Origin: Ditibartonella apihabitans
GTDB taxonomy: Bacteria; Pseudomonadota; Alphaproteobacteria; Rhizobiales; Rhizobiaceae
DNA length: 64,000 nt
NCBI RefSeq assembly: GCF_002007485.1
Contig: NZ_CP015820.1
Coordinates: 930,001-994,000 of the forward strand
Direction of reading: 5' to 3'
In this document: positions 37,818 to 47,680 of the stretch, one piece after another
Numbering within the stretch: the stretch's first letter is position 1
Layout of the letters: each line of letters starts with the position of its first letter
Translations under genes and position numbers: made by a program
The notes under the pieces: generated by a model
Seen by the model: only the letters and a program-made list of their open reading frames with translations
Told to the model about the DNA's origin: nothing
Database searches by the model: none

Positions 37818-37841
37818 CTTGAAAATTGATTTATTTTCAAG
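37818..37841 (-). terminator. Hairpin at the end of rsmA
   Basis: CTTGAAAAT (37818-37826) and ATTTTCAAG (37833-37841) form a perfect 9-bp stem with a 6-nt loop, overlapping the rsmA stop codon. No T-run follows on the minus strand, so it may protect the 3' end of the transcript rather than terminate it. Confidence 0.4.
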
Positions 37842-38667
37842 TCTCTAGCGCTTTGGCAAGGGCGACGAATTCTTTTATTTCAAGTGTTTCAGCACGCCTT
37901 GTTCCGTCAATTCCGGTTTTTTCCAATAACAACTCTCCGCCAAGAGATTTCAGACTTTGGCGAAGCATTTTGCGCCTTTGTCCGAATGCCGCTCTGGTGA
38001 CTTTTTCCAGATTGCGCGATGAACAGGAGAGCGGATTTTGATAAGGAACGATGTGAACAACAGAAGATGTAACTTTGGGCGGTGGTGTGAATGCCTGTCT
38101 TGGAACGTCGAATGCTATTCGTGCAAGAGACCGCCATCCGGTAAGAACGCTGAGCCGTCCGTAATGAGGTGTGTCAGGAAGAGCGACAATACGTTCAGCC
38201 ACTTCTTTTTGAAACATCAATGTCATGGATTTATAAAAAGGCGGCCAAGGTTCGGTTAATAGCCAGCGTGTTAAAAGTTCTGTTCCGATATTATAAGGAA
38301 GATTGGCAACAATTGCAGGCTTTTCGTTTGTGTTGAAAAGGGCATTAAAATTCTGTTTTAAAGCGTCTCCCTCTATGATGCGAAGTTTATCAGGATAAAT
38401 CCCGGAGATTTCTTTGAGAGCACCAACACATCGTGTATCGCGCTCTATAACAGTAACAATAGCCCCTTGAGCCAATAAAGCGCGTGTTAAACCACCCGGG
38501 CCAGGACCGATTTCCAGAACCGGTTTGCCAGAAAGATCACCGGCTTGCCGGGCAATTTTGGATGTCAAATTAAGATCGAAAAGGAAATTTTGGCCAAGCG
38601 ATTTTTTAGCCTGCAAACCGAATTTCGCGATAATTTCTCGCAGCGGTGGAAGTGAGTCAATTGTCAT
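37837..38667 (-). CDS. rsmA: 16S rRNA (adenine1518/1519-N6)-dimethyltransferase
   Basis: KsgA: dimethylates two adjacent adenines in the 3' hairpin of 16S rRNA, a late checkpoint of 30S assembly. 276 residues from the ATG at 38667 ([12 protein letters not shown]). [11 protein letters not shown] loop [12 protein letters not shown] and the catalytic [11 protein letters not shown] are intact. Its start overlaps the end of pdxA by 11 bp. Last gene of the lptF...rsmA operon; pdxA-rsmA-surA linkage is widespread in Proteobacteria. Confidence 0.95.
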   Translation of the reverse strand: MTIDSLPPLREIIAKFGLQAKKSLGQNFLFDLNLTSKIARQAGDLSGKPVLEIGPGPGGLTRALLAQGAIVTVIERDTRCVGALKEISGIYPDKLRIIEGDALKQNFNALFNTNEKPAIVANLPYNIGTELLTRWLLTEPWPPFYKSMTLMFQKEVAERIVALPDTPHYGRLSVLTGWRSLARIAFDVPRQAFTPPPKVTSSVVHIVPYQNPLSCSSRNLEKVTRAAFGQRRKMLRQSLKSLGGELLLEKTGIDGTRRAETLEIKEFVALAKALET

Positions 38668-39682
38668 GATGGCGGGCATTTGTTGCAAGCGTTTGAGCAA
38701 GTTTTAATGCAGCAATAAAACTGTCCGGTGAAGCTATCCCTTTACCAGCTATGTCAAAGGCTGTTCCATGATCCGGTGAAGTACGAATAAAGGGCAATCC
38801 TAAAGTAACATTCACCGTATCATCGAACCCGATTGTTTTCACCGGTATGAGTGCCTGATCATGATACATACATAGTGCAACATCATAATTTTTTCTTGCT
38901 CTGACGTTGAACATCGTATCCGAGGGGAAAGGGCCGGTAACATCAATGCCATGGGAACGCAATATTTCTATTGCCGGTTCAATTATAGTACTTTCTTCTT
39001 TTCCCATTGCCCCCCGTTCACCTGCATGAGGGTTAAGACCCGCTATAGCAAGTCTCGGCTTATTGATCCCAAATCGTTTACGCAGATCATGGGCGACGAT
39101 GAGACCGGTACTAACCAGAAGGTCTTCCGAGAGAGAACCGGGAACCTTTTGAAGTGGAATATGGACTGTTACAGGTATTGTTTTTAACTCTGGCCCCCAA
39201 AGCATCATGACCGGTTGATATGTCTTCCCATTCATCTGTTTTGCGAGATGAGCCAAATATTCTGTATGACCAGGGAAATGAAAACCGGCATCATAAAGCA
39301 CATTTTTTGCTATCGGGCAGGTAACAAGTGCAGAGGCTTTATGGGCATTAACAAGGTGGGCACCCCGTTCGATTGCCTCGACAATTCCGGCGGCGTTTTT
39401 TGAAGACGGATGACCGGGTTTACCGGATTGGCGGTTATCGAGCTTGAGGACCGGAAAATTATCATGAAACAGCGACACGACACCTGTCAGGGCGTCGGGT
39501 TCAACGATTTTCAAAGGAACATTAAACTTTAACGCAGATATGGTCTCATTTGTCATATCCGGATCAGCAAGGACGAAAAATGGCGGTATATCGCGAGATT
39601 GGCGCAATAACCATGCTTTCAGAGCGATTTCCAGTCCAATGCCGGCGGGATCACCGCTACTAACCGCAAGTGGTGGCATCAT
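38657..39682 (-). CDS. pdxA: 4-hydroxythreonine-4-phosphate dehydrogenase
   Basis: Oxidises 4-phosphohydroxy-threonine in the DXP-dependent route to pyridoxal 5'-phosphate. 341 residues: [12 protein letters not shown] at the N-terminus, metal-binding His in FPGHTEYLA, then [13 protein letters not shown], and [15 protein letters not shown] with [15 protein letters not shown]. All family His and Asp ligands are seen. It shares one base with the stop of the surA-like gene (TGATG), indicating coupled translation. Confidence 0.95.
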   Translation of the reverse strand: MMPPLAVSSGDPAGIGLEIALKAWLLRQSRDIPPFFVLADPDMTNETISALKFNVPLKIVEPDALTGVVSLFHDNFPVLKLDNRQSGKPGHPSSKNAAGIVEAIERGAHLVNAHKASALVTCPIAKNVLYDAGFHFPGHTEYLAHLAKQMNGKTYQPVMMLWGPELKTIPVTVHIPLQKVPGSLSEDLLVSTGLIVAHDLRKRFGINKPRLAIAGLNPHAGERGAMGKEESTIIEPAIEILRSHGIDVTGPFPSDTMFNVRARKNYDVALCMYHDQALIPVKTIGFDDTVNVTLGLPFIRTSPDHGTAFDIAGKGIASPDSFIAALKLAQTLATNARHHDN

Positions 39683-40653
39683 CAGGGGTTCTCGATGCGG
39701 GCTTTTTCCCGCAGTTCCTTGAGGTATTTTGCACTGAGATCTTCAGCTTTTTTGTCTCCGGATTTTTCATTGTCCTGAACGGTGAAGACCAGTTGGGCCA
39801 CCTTATCATCGGAAACTTTTTTAATATTGCAGACGGCTAGAGCCTCAACACCTCTTGGTGTTTCTTGCGGGGGTGTCATACGACCGGCAGGTGTTGCTTT
39901 GACCGCTTTTTCCCACTCTTCAGGTAATTGTGGTTCAAGGACACGACCAAGATTGCGGATTGTGACATCAATCATACCGGTCGCTTGCTGCTTGAGATTT
40001 GAGCATCCGGAAAATTTCGAACGGAACATTTCGGCATCTTGCTTGCGTTTTCCCAATATAGCACTACGCCGGTTATTGGGAACAACAAAGATCACCTGTT
40101 GCAACTCGTATTCATTGGCAGTGGGTTTTACCCCGCCGTTTTTCAGCATACGCTGTACTGCTTCTTGCTCGCTAACCATACCGCCTTCTGCGCGAAAGCG
40201 GGCACTGACAAGGCGTCCCCATCCCATTTGGACACGAATATAATTTTTGAAATGTTCGGCAGTGACGCCGGCTTTGCTTAACATGTCTGTCAATTGAGCC
40301 ACAGTCATATGGTTTCGTTCAGCGAAACCGGCAAAAGCTTTGTCGACTTCATCATCGCTGACGTCCATATTACGCTTTTTCATCTCGACCCGTTTGAGCA
40401 TGTCTTCAATGAGCTCGTCTTTAGCCTGAGCTGCAAGATTGCCGGTTTTTCTCTGCAGTCTAAGAAATGCCGCTCGTCTTTGTATGTCGTAATTGGTTAT
40501 AGCATTACCGTTGACGATAACAGCAACTGCAGTTAATCCGGAACTTTCTGTTTGGGAGGCTTTTGGAGCGCAAAAAGCGTCAGCCGACAAGAAAGTTGCG
40601 CCAAGCATCGACGCAATGATTAATGCCAAGGAGCGTGTTTTCATCTTTTTCAT
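39682..40653 (-). CDS. SurA N-terminal domain protein (periplasmic chaperone/PPIase-like)
   Basis: 323 residues with a signal peptide (cleavage near ADAFCA). The SurA N-terminal domain (AVIVNGNAITNYDIQRRAAFLRL ... DELIEDMLKRVEMKKRN, split here only for display) is clear, followed by a divergent PPIase-like region (ELQQVIFVVP). E. coli SurA has 428 residues and two parvulin domains; this shorter form is usual for Rhizobiales. It would escort outer-membrane proteins. It lies next to lptD, a known SurA client. Confidence 0.86.
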   Translation of the reverse strand: MKKMKTRSLALIIASMLGATFLSADAFCAPKASQTESSGLTAVAVIVNGNAITNYDIQRRAAFLRLQRKTGNLAAQAKDELIEDMLKRVEMKKRNMDVSDDEVDKAFAGFAERNHMTVAQLTDMLSKAGVTAEHFKNYIRVQMGWGRLVSARFRAEGGMVSEQEAVQRMLKNGGVKPTANEYELQQVIFVVPNNRRSAILGKRKQDAEMFRSKFSGCSNLKQQATGMIDVTIRNLGRVLEPQLPEEWEKAVKATPAGRMTPPQETPRGVEALAVCNIKKVSDDKVAQLVFTVQDNEKSGDKKAEDLSAKYLKELREKARIENP

Positions 40654-40731
40654 TGTTTCCAGCTTCCACTTTTTGCCGATTATTTTCCAAACAGTTTACA
40701 AATTTGAATATCACAAAAACAGTATTTTACC

Positions 40732-40765
40732 AAAAAAACTGCCTGTAACTTGCAATATTGTTACA
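40732..40765 (-). terminator. Possible terminator between lptD and the surA-like gene
   Basis: On the minus strand TGTAAC (40765-40760) and GTTACA (40749-40744) form a 6-bp stem overlapping the lptD stop, followed by GGCAG and seven T. The short stem suggests weak termination within the operon. Confidence 0.35.
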
Positions 40766-43124
40766 TGGCTTTGCCAATATCTGCCACAGTGCGGAAGGAC
40801 AATAGAAAGCCGAATGTGTGCTTAGGCTCGTTTTCCCAAGGGTTACGTGTCTGGGAATAGCCGAGATTGAAGCCAAAACATTCATCAAGATAATTCAAAC
40901 CTGTGCCCAATCTCACAAATGTATCGGAAACTAGGTCGTAACTTGAATTGGCATGAACCGACCAATGGTCAGTAAATTTATAATTGCCGTAAAGACTAAC
41001 TTCTTGACGATCCTGTGCATAACCATAATCCGGCTGGCTTTGGATATACGCATATTGCGATGAAAGCGATACCCGCTTCCAGTTTTGTGAAGCTTCGACC
41101 TCACCACGACGGATTGAACCGGTCTCATCATCAAAACGGCCGCGCGAAGCAATGGCAAAACCATTTTCATTGCTTGCACCGATCATCGCAACATAGTCGG
41201 AACGGGCAGTTTCAAGTCCGGAATCAGCACCGACACTAACAAAGTCTTTTGCATTATAAGAATTTTTGCCGAAAAGCTGGAAGGATTGGCCGGCCAAACC
41301 ATAAAGTGACCAACCATTATTGAAGTTACCCGAATATCTCAGGCCGACATTCGAGCGTGTTCCGCCTTCTGCACGGTCATAACCGGAAAACTTGTCACGT
41401 TCAAACAATGTCGTGGCATCAAAAACAAAGCTTTGAGCATCTTCATTGGGAAGGCGACCGGTATATTGTTCATTATTTCTAATGAAAATTTGAGCGATAG
41501 GCTCGATGACATGGGTGGAACTACCGGCAGTAAAAAGCAGGGGATACCGCAAGTCCAAGCCGGCCGTTGCAATGCCGCGGAATGCGCCTGATTCTATATC
41601 CATCTTGCTAAAGCTGCCGTCAGGCATGTAACCACCATAGTTACCATGGGCATCGGTACCTATACCATCGCCGCGCAATGCCAGAATTGGCGTGAAGACC
41701 AGACCACCTTGACTGATCAGACTTCTTTTCCATTCAACATCTGTTGTCAATCGGAAGTCTGTGCCGGACATACCTGCCAGTCGTGCGGTGTTAAGAGGAC
41801 GACCTTGCCAGTCAGCAAAAGCAAAATCCGCCTTATCACGATAGATGGATTGTAAATTTGTATGGAAAGTAAATTCACCGCCATAGACCGATTCGTCCGG
41901 AGTGAAAGAATAATCTATACGCGGAAGAACCCATGGCTGGCGAGTGTAACGTTCGCTCGGATTATCTTTGAGCATCGAATCTTGCACTTCAAAATGATAA
42001 AAGCGCATATCGAAATAGTTTCGGCCGGCAAGTCCGTTCAAATAGATTTGCGAACGGAACACATCGTTCTTGTAACCTTCAAGATCATAGGTGCGACTAA
42101 AATTCCTGTCAGACTGTGCAAGAATATCCCACCCATATGTCCAGCTTGAATTGATCCGGAAATCACCTTTTGTTGCCACCATATAACGATTATCGTTATT
42201 GCTATCAATCGTATCATGGTCGAAATCATCCGGATTAACCTGATAGATATGGGCAAAACGAATATTATATGTACCTGTCTCCAGACGGTGGCGCCATTCG
42301 CCTTCGGTTAACAGACCCTGATTTGTATATCCGGTTGCCGACAGCGTAAAATCATAATTTGGAGCCAAATTCCAGAAATAAGAATTGCGAACTCCGAAAC
42401 CGAGATCATTTGTATAGACGAAATTAGGTGTCAAAAGACCCGTTTTACGCTTTACCGTCGGATCCGGCATCTCGAAAACCGGGAACCAGGCAACGGGCAT
42501 GCCGAAAAACTCGAAATGGCTGTCTTCAAAACGCATGGTTTTTGTGGCACCATTCCATATGATCTTTTTCGCTTTAATCTGCCAGAGCACATCCTTATCC
42601 GGCTTATAATAACAGGGCTCGCAGGCCGTATAGGCACCGCGGTTGAATACCGTCATTTGGCCGCCACTACGTTCTGCGCTCACTGCTGCAAATCGGGTAT
42701 TGTCAGGCGTTTCAGCTCGCAGCGAATTGACAAAACCTTCCCCCAGATCTTCGGTCATATCAATTTGTTGCGAATAATATTTGCTGCCATCCGGTTGGAC
42801 AATTTCCACATCGCCTTCGGCTAGGACACGATTTGTCTTCTGGTTGTAAACGACCTTGCGTGCAACGATTCGGTTTCCGTCATATTCAATCTGCACATTT
42901 CCCTGGGCAGTGACTGTATTGGCGTCACGATCGTAAACGAGCTCGTCCGCCGAAAGTAACATGCGTGCATCCGGATCAGTTTTATGAGTGGCTGTCATGG
43001 CACTAAAATCTTGTGCAGAGGCAACATAAATTGCGCCCACTCCCAGAGAACACCCTAACGCGGTGCCGAGTGCCAGAGCCCTTAGGCTGTTCGAAATTTT
43101 CATTCCACTTGTCAATTGTCTCAC
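40761..43124 (-). CDS. lptD: LPS-assembly outer-membrane protein LptD
   Basis: Inserts lipopolysaccharide into the outer leaflet with LptE. 787 residues, GTG start at 43124 preceded by GAGG. Signal peptide to about residue 38, then an OstA/LptA-like jellyroll (LLSADELVYDRDANTVTAQG, VQIEYDGNRI) to about 170, and a C-terminal beta-barrel rich in aromatic repeats to the end. Cysteines occur as a CEPC pair (about 167-170) and one in LDECFGF (about 745), enough for a jellyroll-barrel disulfide. Directly follows lptG by one base. Confidence 0.94.
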   Translation of the reverse strand: MRQLTSGMKISNSLRALALGTALGCSLGVGAIYVASAQDFSAMTATHKTDPDARMLLSADELVYDRDANTVTAQGNVQIEYDGNRIVARKVVYNQKTNRVLAEGDVEIVQPDGSKYYSQQIDMTEDLGEGFVNSLRAETPDNTRFAAVSAERSGGQMTVFNRGAYTACEPCYYKPDKDVLWQIKAKKIIWNGATKTMRFEDSHFEFFGMPVAWFPVFEMPDPTVKRKTGLLTPNFVYTNDLGFGVRNSYFWNLAPNYDFTLSATGYTNQGLLTEGEWRHRLETGTYNIRFAHIYQVNPDDFDHDTIDSNNDNRYMVATKGDFRINSSWTYGWDILAQSDRNFSRTYDLEGYKNDVFRSQIYLNGLAGRNYFDMRFYHFEVQDSMLKDNPSERYTRQPWVLPRIDYSFTPDESVYGGEFTFHTNLQSIYRDKADFAFADWQGRPLNTARLAGMSGTDFRLTTDVEWKRSLISQGGLVFTPILALRGDGIGTDAHGNYGGYMPDGSFSKMDIESGAFRGIATAGLDLRYPLLFTAGSSTHVIEPIAQIFIRNNEQYTGRLPNEDAQSFVFDATTLFERDKFSGYDRAEGGTRSNVGLRYSGNFNNGWSLYGLAGQSFQLFGKNSYNAKDFVSVGADSGLETARSDYVAMIGASNENGFAIASRGRFDDETGSIRRGEVEASQNWKRVSLSSQYAYIQSQPDYGYAQDRQEVSLYGNYKFTDHWSVHANSSYDLVSDTFVRLGTGLNYLDECFGFNLGYSQTRNPWENEPKHTFGFLLSFRTVADIGKAM

Positions 43125-44216
43125 CTAGCCATCCTCTTTATGCAACAAAAAGGATATACCAAAAAATAACGCAATAACAACCGGCACCCAAGCAGCAATT
43201 ACCGGAGGCACATAAGCCGCCTTACCGAATGCCTGCACAAGAACCGTAACCACATAAAGCACGAACCCGGCAATGATTCCACCCAAAATCATTGTGCGAG
43301 ATTGTCCGAATCTTACAAATTTCAATGTAACAGTTGCCGCGATCAATGTCATCGCTATAAGAAGCGCAGGAAGTGCAACCAATGATTGTAGTTGCATATC
43401 GAAAGAATTGGCCGAATATCCGAATGAACGGGCGACCTCTATTTTGCGGGGCAAATCATAATACGGAATCGTTGCCGGATCCGCCAATTTTTCTTCGACA
43501 AATTCCGGCCGCAAATTGCTCGGAATCTTTAATTCTGTAAACAATTCAGGCTCATGACCAGCTCTATAACGGCCGCCATTTTCAAGCACCCAATACCCCT
43601 GAACAAGGTGGGCACGTGATGTATTCAACCAATCTTTGATCGTTTGATCATCGTTATATTCGACGAAAGTCGCATCAATCAGCGTCAGCCCGCCATCCGC
43701 AACAGATTTTGTACCTATGGTTGTAAGCCCGAAGTCGGTACGTTGCGTTAACCATGGCACACGTTCTTTATCCACAGGCGTTTCTACATTCTTGCCTTTC
43801 CACTGGGAAAGAATTTTTTCCGATTGTGCTGTTCCCCATGCTGCAACAGGGTTGACCACTACAACGCCGAAAAGACCGAATAAAAAAGCACCAAAACATA
43901 AAGGCGTAAGAAATTGCCATGCCGATACGCCTATAGAACGGGTTACAACGAGTTCCATTTTTCTATTGAGAGAGATCAGCGTTGCCATTGCGGAAAACAA
44001 CGCTACAAACGGAAATAATTGTTGCATGTTGAACGGAATGCGCAATGACGATATTGCGAGCGCTCCGAAAGGCGAATAACCGGGTAAACCTGCAAGTCTT
44101 CCGGCATTGATCGTAAAATCGATCAAAAGAGAAAGAACAAAAATTCCCAGCAAAAAATAGACAGTTGTCTTTACATATCGCGAGAAGAAATACCGTCCTA
44201 ATGTCCATCCAATCAT
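43125..44216 (-). CDS. lptG: LPS export ABC transporter permease LptG
   Basis: Inner-membrane permease of the LptB2FG complex that pulls lipopolysaccharide out of the membrane. 363 residues: six membrane helices (three at each end) around a periplasmic beta-jellyroll of about 170 residues. LptG traits include TLGRYFFSRYVKTT at the start and SLNRKMELVVTRSIGVSAWQ, the coupling helix that contacts LptB. Overlaps lptF by 4 bp (ATGA). Confidence 0.94.
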   Translation of the reverse strand: MIGWTLGRYFFSRYVKTTVYFLLGIFVLSLLIDFTINAGRLAGLPGYSPFGALAISSLRIPFNMQQLFPFVALFSAMATLISLNRKMELVVTRSIGVSAWQFLTPLCFGAFLFGLFGVVVVNPVAAWGTAQSEKILSQWKGKNVETPVDKERVPWLTQRTDFGLTTIGTKSVADGGLTLIDATFVEYNDDQTIKDWLNTSRAHLVQGYWVLENGGRYRAGHEPELFTELKIPSNLRPEFVEEKLADPATIPYYDLPRKIEVARSFGYSANSFDMQLQSLVALPALLIAMTLIAATVTLKFVRFGQSRTMILGGIIAGFVLYVVTVLVQAFGKAAYVPPVIAAWVPVVIALFFGISFLLHKEDG

Positions 44217-45403
44217 GATGCGCCCCCATTTACATCAGATTGTTTATGGCGAAAAATTCTATCTTTCAAATGTTTTAGGCCATTCCATATTTTGTAACCG
44301 AATTGATCGGGCAATGTCATTTTACGATTTGTCAGGAACAGAAATAGAATAAAGCAGCAAACGCCGATCGGCAAAATGTAGAGAAGCGGTATGTAAGCGA
44401 GATCATTATCGGAACGGTCGCCAAAAAAATAACCGATAGCATAGACAATAAGTGAAAGGGAAATCGCCGAAAATGATGCAGAGATGCGCGCCTGACGTTG
44501 TGAGCGTGCGTCACCGGCAACTGCCAAGGCAATCAAAGCAAAAACAATCGGGTAAAGCCAGTCGGTAAAGCGGCGATGCAATTCGGCAGTGTATTGCAAA
44601 GGCCGTCTCTGATAATAGGAATCATTGGCATCGGGGTGAAAAAGATAAACCAGCGGACGATCTTTCGGAAATATCGTTGGGGTTCCGTCACTTGCTGTGA
44701 AATCGCTCAGGTTGAATGTATAGGAGCCGAATTTGATAATCGACATGGTTCCGGCTTTATTGTCACGCCTTTGCACTTCGCCATTATTGAGAACAAGAAA
44801 ATCTCCGGTATTATTGCTGATAACCGAACCATTGACGGCGTAATAATAGAGGTCGGTCGTCGGATCACGCTGGTCGGCTATAAAAAGCCTCCCGATGGTA
44901 CCATCGTCATGGCGTTCCCCGATTTCCATATAGAGATTGTCTGTCAGCTCACGAAAATTTCCTTCTTGTATGAACACATTGATCAGGTCCGAATGTGTTG
45001 TTGCCATCATTTCCCGCATTGTGATACGTGCTTGCGGGCTTATGAAGTTTGTGATGACAAAGGAAAATATTGCAGCAAGAACAGCGAGGAGGAAAATCGG
45101 TTTCCAGACAGTGCTGCGAGGTGCTCCCGACGCATTTATCACCACGAGCTCTGAATCCTGATTCATTGTCGATAATGTCTGGGCAATGGCGATAACGAGA
45201 GCGAACGGAATAACGAGCGGAATGACCGAGGGGATAAATAGGGACGAGAATTGCAGAATAGTAAAAAGAGTCTGACCACTGGTGGTTAAAAAATTGATTC
45301 TGGACAGAACCTGAACAGTCCAGCTGATTCCTACAGCAGCAAGGAGAACTGCCATAAACAGAACGAAAACACGTCGTAGGATGTATAATTCAATAATGCG
45401 CAT
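44213..45403 (-). CDS. lptF: LPS export ABC transporter permease LptF
   Basis: Partner permease of LptG; its periplasmic jellyroll receives the lipopolysaccharide. 396 residues from the ATG at 45403 (MRIIELYILRR); an upstream ATG (45427) would add eight residues. Three N-terminal helices with the coupling sequence MNQDSELVVINASGAP, a periplasmic domain (about 110-280), and three C-terminal helices. First gene of lptF-lptG-lptD-surA-pdxA-rsmA; divergent from pepA. Confidence 0.93.
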   Translation of the reverse strand: MRIIELYILRRVFVLFMAVLLAAVGISWTVQVLSRINFLTTSGQTLFTILQFSSLFIPSVIPLVIPFALVIAIAQTLSTMNQDSELVVINASGAPRSTVWKPIFLLAVLAAIFSFVITNFISPQARITMREMMATTHSDLINVFIQEGNFRELTDNLYMEIGERHDDGTIGRLFIADQRDPTTDLYYYAVNGSVISNNTGDFLVLNNGEVQRRDNKAGTMSIIKFGSYTFNLSDFTASDGTPTIFPKDRPLVYLFHPDANDSYYQRRPLQYTAELHRRFTDWLYPIVFALIALAVAGDARSQRQARISASFSAISLSLIVYAIGYFFGDRSDNDLAYIPLLYILPIGVCCFILFLFLTNRKMTLPDQFGYKIWNGLKHLKDRIFRHKQSDVNGGAS

Positions 45404-45427
45404 TGATGGATAATACATCCTCATCAC

Positions 45428-45741
45428 TGATGTTCATAATAACCACGAGTCTATGGAACCGAGTTCCATGTTTGAACCGCTCTATTTCTTTTTTCCCTTG
45501 ATAGCATGACGAGTCTAACAAGAGGCAAAAAAAATAGTTAACCGTTTCTTAATGATTTCTTTTGCCACAAGTGACGGATAAGTTGCAAGATAGCAAGGGC
45601 TATCTTGCGGTAAACGGGATAAAAAAATACATTCAGTGCCAACTAGTCACACTTTGCCGTTAAAAGGTATAAAAGAAAACTTGATCATTATGGATTTTTT
45701 CAAATCCATATTTTGCAGTAACCAGATGGCAGGAGTTATGA
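45428..45741. other. Divergent promoter region of lptF and pepA
   Basis: 314 bp holding both promoters. The one clear structure is the 10-bp inverted repeat at 45585-45608. No frame looks coding. Confidence 0.5.
45585..45608. repeat. Perfect 10-bp inverted repeat between lptF and pepA
   Basis: GCAAGATAGC (45585-45594), AAGG, GCTATCTTGC (45599-45608). It is about 134 bp before pepA and 180 bp from lptF. No T-run follows on the plus strand, so a terminator is unlikely; a regulator-binding site or transcript hairpin is possible. Confidence 0.55.
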
Positions 45742-47229
45742 ATGCAAAAAAATATCGTCATTGAAAGCAGTACAATTTCTGCACCGAAAAAAAACGTTGT
45801 TGTCGTTCTTGTTAACGAAGACGGTAAAAGTGCTTTTGAAGTAGAAAAAATGGTTGGAAAAGCACTTGTCGACAGAATTATGAAAGTGCGTCATTTCAAG
45901 GGCGACAAGTTGGAGCTCGTCGACGAAGTATGCGATGGGAAAAAGGGTTTTGATCGGTTGGTGCTGATCGGGGTAGGAAACGTAGCTCGGCTTCAGGGAG
46001 ATGACTGGGTAAAGCTCGGGGGCGCGACATTTGCCGCTCTGAAAGATAGCGAAGAAGCAGATATATATTTGACTGTAGCGGGAGAAAAATTGAAAGAACA
46101 AAGCATTCTCGATTTTATTCTCGGAATTCGGCTGCGTGGCTATGCGTTCGACGACTATAAAACTGTTTTGAAAAATAAAGAAAAGAAGGCGAAATCCTGC
46201 AAGATAACTCTTCAACTGGAAGATGAAAAAGCGGGAAAAATACTTCTGGAACGGGCAAATTCACTTGCAGACGCGGTACTTTTCGCGCGTGATCTGATCA
46301 ACCAGCCGGCCAATATTCTTGGAACCAAAGAATTTGTAAAAGAAGTTGAAAAACTTGAAAAACTTGGCGTCAATGTCGAAATTCTTGACGAAAAAGATAT
46401 GAAAAAACTGGGCATGGGCGCTCTTCTTGGCGTCTCTCGTGGTTCGAAACGTCCACCTTATCTGGCGGTTATGCAGTGGCAGGGCGGAAAAACAAAAGAT
46501 CGTCCATTGGCTTTCGTCGGCAAAGGGGTAGTTTTCGATTCAGGCGGAATTTCTTTGAAATCCAGTGGCGGAATGGAAGGAATGAAAGGCGATATGGGGG
46601 GAGCCGCCGCCGTTACCGGTCTCCTAAAGGCTGCAGCTTCCCGAAAAGCCAAAGCCAATATTGTCGGTGTTATCGGACTTGTAGAAAATATGCCTGATGC
46701 CAATGCCCAACGTCCGGGCGATATTGTTACGTCGATGTCAGGTCAGACAATCGAGGTTATTAATACCGATGCAGAGGGTCGCTTGGTTCTGTCGGATGCG
46801 TTGTGGTACACTAAAGAACGTTTCAATCCGAAGATTATGGTCGACCTTGCAACGCTAACCGGTGCAATTATGGTTGCACTTGGTAGTGATCATGCCGGAC
46901 TATTCAGCAATCAGGACGATTTGGCTCATAACCTCATCAAGGCAGGGCTTGAAACCGGCGAAAAACTCTGGCGGATGCCATTGAATGAAACTTATGACAA
47001 ATTGGTCGATTCGAAAGTGGCGGATATGAGAAATAGCTGTGGGCGTCACGCCGGTTCCATTACTGCCGCCCAATTTTTAAAGCGTTTTGTCGGCGATACA
47101 GCCTGGGCGCATCTTGATATTGCCGGTACAGCAATAGAGTCCCCCTTAAACGAATATAATCAGTCCTGGGCCTCGGGTTTTGGTGTTCGTTTGCTTGATC
47201 GTCTTATCCAGGATAGCTACGAGGGTTGA
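45742..47229 (+). CDS. pepA: Leucyl aminopeptidase (M17)
   Basis: Removes N-terminal residues from peptides in the cytoplasm; in E. coli PepA is also a DNA-binding factor in carAB control and site-specific recombination. 495 residues: N-terminal macro-like domain (1-170), then the metallopeptidase domain with VGKGVVFDSGG, KGDMGGAAAV and the signature NTDAEGRLVLSDAL. All metal ligands are seen (Lys, Asp, Asp, Glu). AGGAG precedes the ATG. Followed after one base by holC. Confidence 0.95.
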   Translation: MQKNIVIESSTISAPKKNVVVVLVNEDGKSAFEVEKMVGKALVDRIMKVRHFKGDKLELVDEVCDGKKGFDRLVLIGVGNVARLQGDDWVKLGGATFAALKDSEEADIYLTVAGEKLKEQSILDFILGIRLRGYAFDDYKTVLKNKEKKAKSCKITLQLEDEKAGKILLERANSLADAVLFARDLINQPANILGTKEFVKEVEKLEKLGVNVEILDEKDMKKLGMGALLGVSRGSKRPPYLAVMQWQGGKTKDRPLAFVGKGVVFDSGGISLKSSGGMEGMKGDMGGAAAVTGLLKAAASRKAKANIVGVIGLVENMPDANAQRPGDIVTSMSGQTIEVINTDAEGRLVLSDALWYTKERFNPKIMVDLATLTGAIMVALGSDHAGLFSNQDDLAHNLIKAGLETGEKLWRMPLNETYDKLVDSKVADMRNSCGRHAGSITAAQFLKRFVGDTAWAHLDIAGTAIESPLNEYNQSWASGFGVRLLDRLIQDSYEG

Positions 47230-47230
47230 A

Positions 47231-47680
47231 GTGGCAGAAATACTATTCTACCACCTGACACAGTCTACGCTCGAAGACGCCTTACCGGGACTTCTCGAGC
47301 GATCACTGGCTCGCGACTGGAAAGTGACTATCCAGTTTATGAGTGACGAACGGCGCGATGCAATGGATTCCTACCTTTGGGTCTATTCGGATGATTCCTT
47401 TATTGGCCACGGTACTGAAAGGGATAAATACCCGAATCTTCAACCGATTTATTTGACCGTGGGGGAAGAAAATCCGAATGGTTCACAAGTTCGTTTCATG
47501 CTTGAAGGATCAAATTGTACTGAACCCGACAATTACGAGAGACTTGTTGTCATGTTTGACGGTCATGACGAGGATCTATTGGCTCAAACGCGCCAACAAT
47601 GGAAAAGTTATAAGGCTAAAAATCATAAATTGACTTACTGGCAGCAAACCGAAGACCGCCGATGGGAGAAAAAAGCCTGA
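47231..47680 (+). CDS. holC: DNA polymerase III chi subunit
   Basis: Clamp-loader accessory protein that binds SSB. 149 residues from the GTG at 47231, with GAGGG five bases upstream inside the pepA end; the frame opens further upstream but that part overlaps pepA. Family features are EILFYHLTQSTLEDALP, LLERSLARDWKV, DSYLWVYSDDSFIGHG and the C-terminal QQWKSYKAKNHKLTYW. The pepA-holC pair is conserved in Proteobacteria. Confidence 0.92.
   Translation: MAEILFYHLTQSTLEDALPGLLERSLARDWKVTIQFMSDERRDAMDSYLWVYSDDSFIGHGTERDKYPNLQPIYLTVGEENPNGSQVRFMLEGSNCTEPDNYERLVVMFDGHDEDLLAQTRQQWKSYKAKNHKLTYWQQTEDRRWEKKA

Larger units (their letters stand above)
36963..37836. other. 874-bp intergenic region with remnants
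   Basis: No intact gene. Contents: a 7-bp stem GACGGAA/TTCCGTC with one-base loop (37006-37020) after gmk; an AT-rich hairpin at 37101-37132 followed by a T-run at 37146-37151; a perfect palindromic operator at 37412-37427; and a minus-strand open stretch (37515-37650, stop at 37515) reading FIEFQGEKYFRCAIW, then MVIAYIFATIEYPAYQRREI. The last has the look of a membrane-protein C-terminus without a start, i.e. a gene remnant. Confidence 0.5.
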
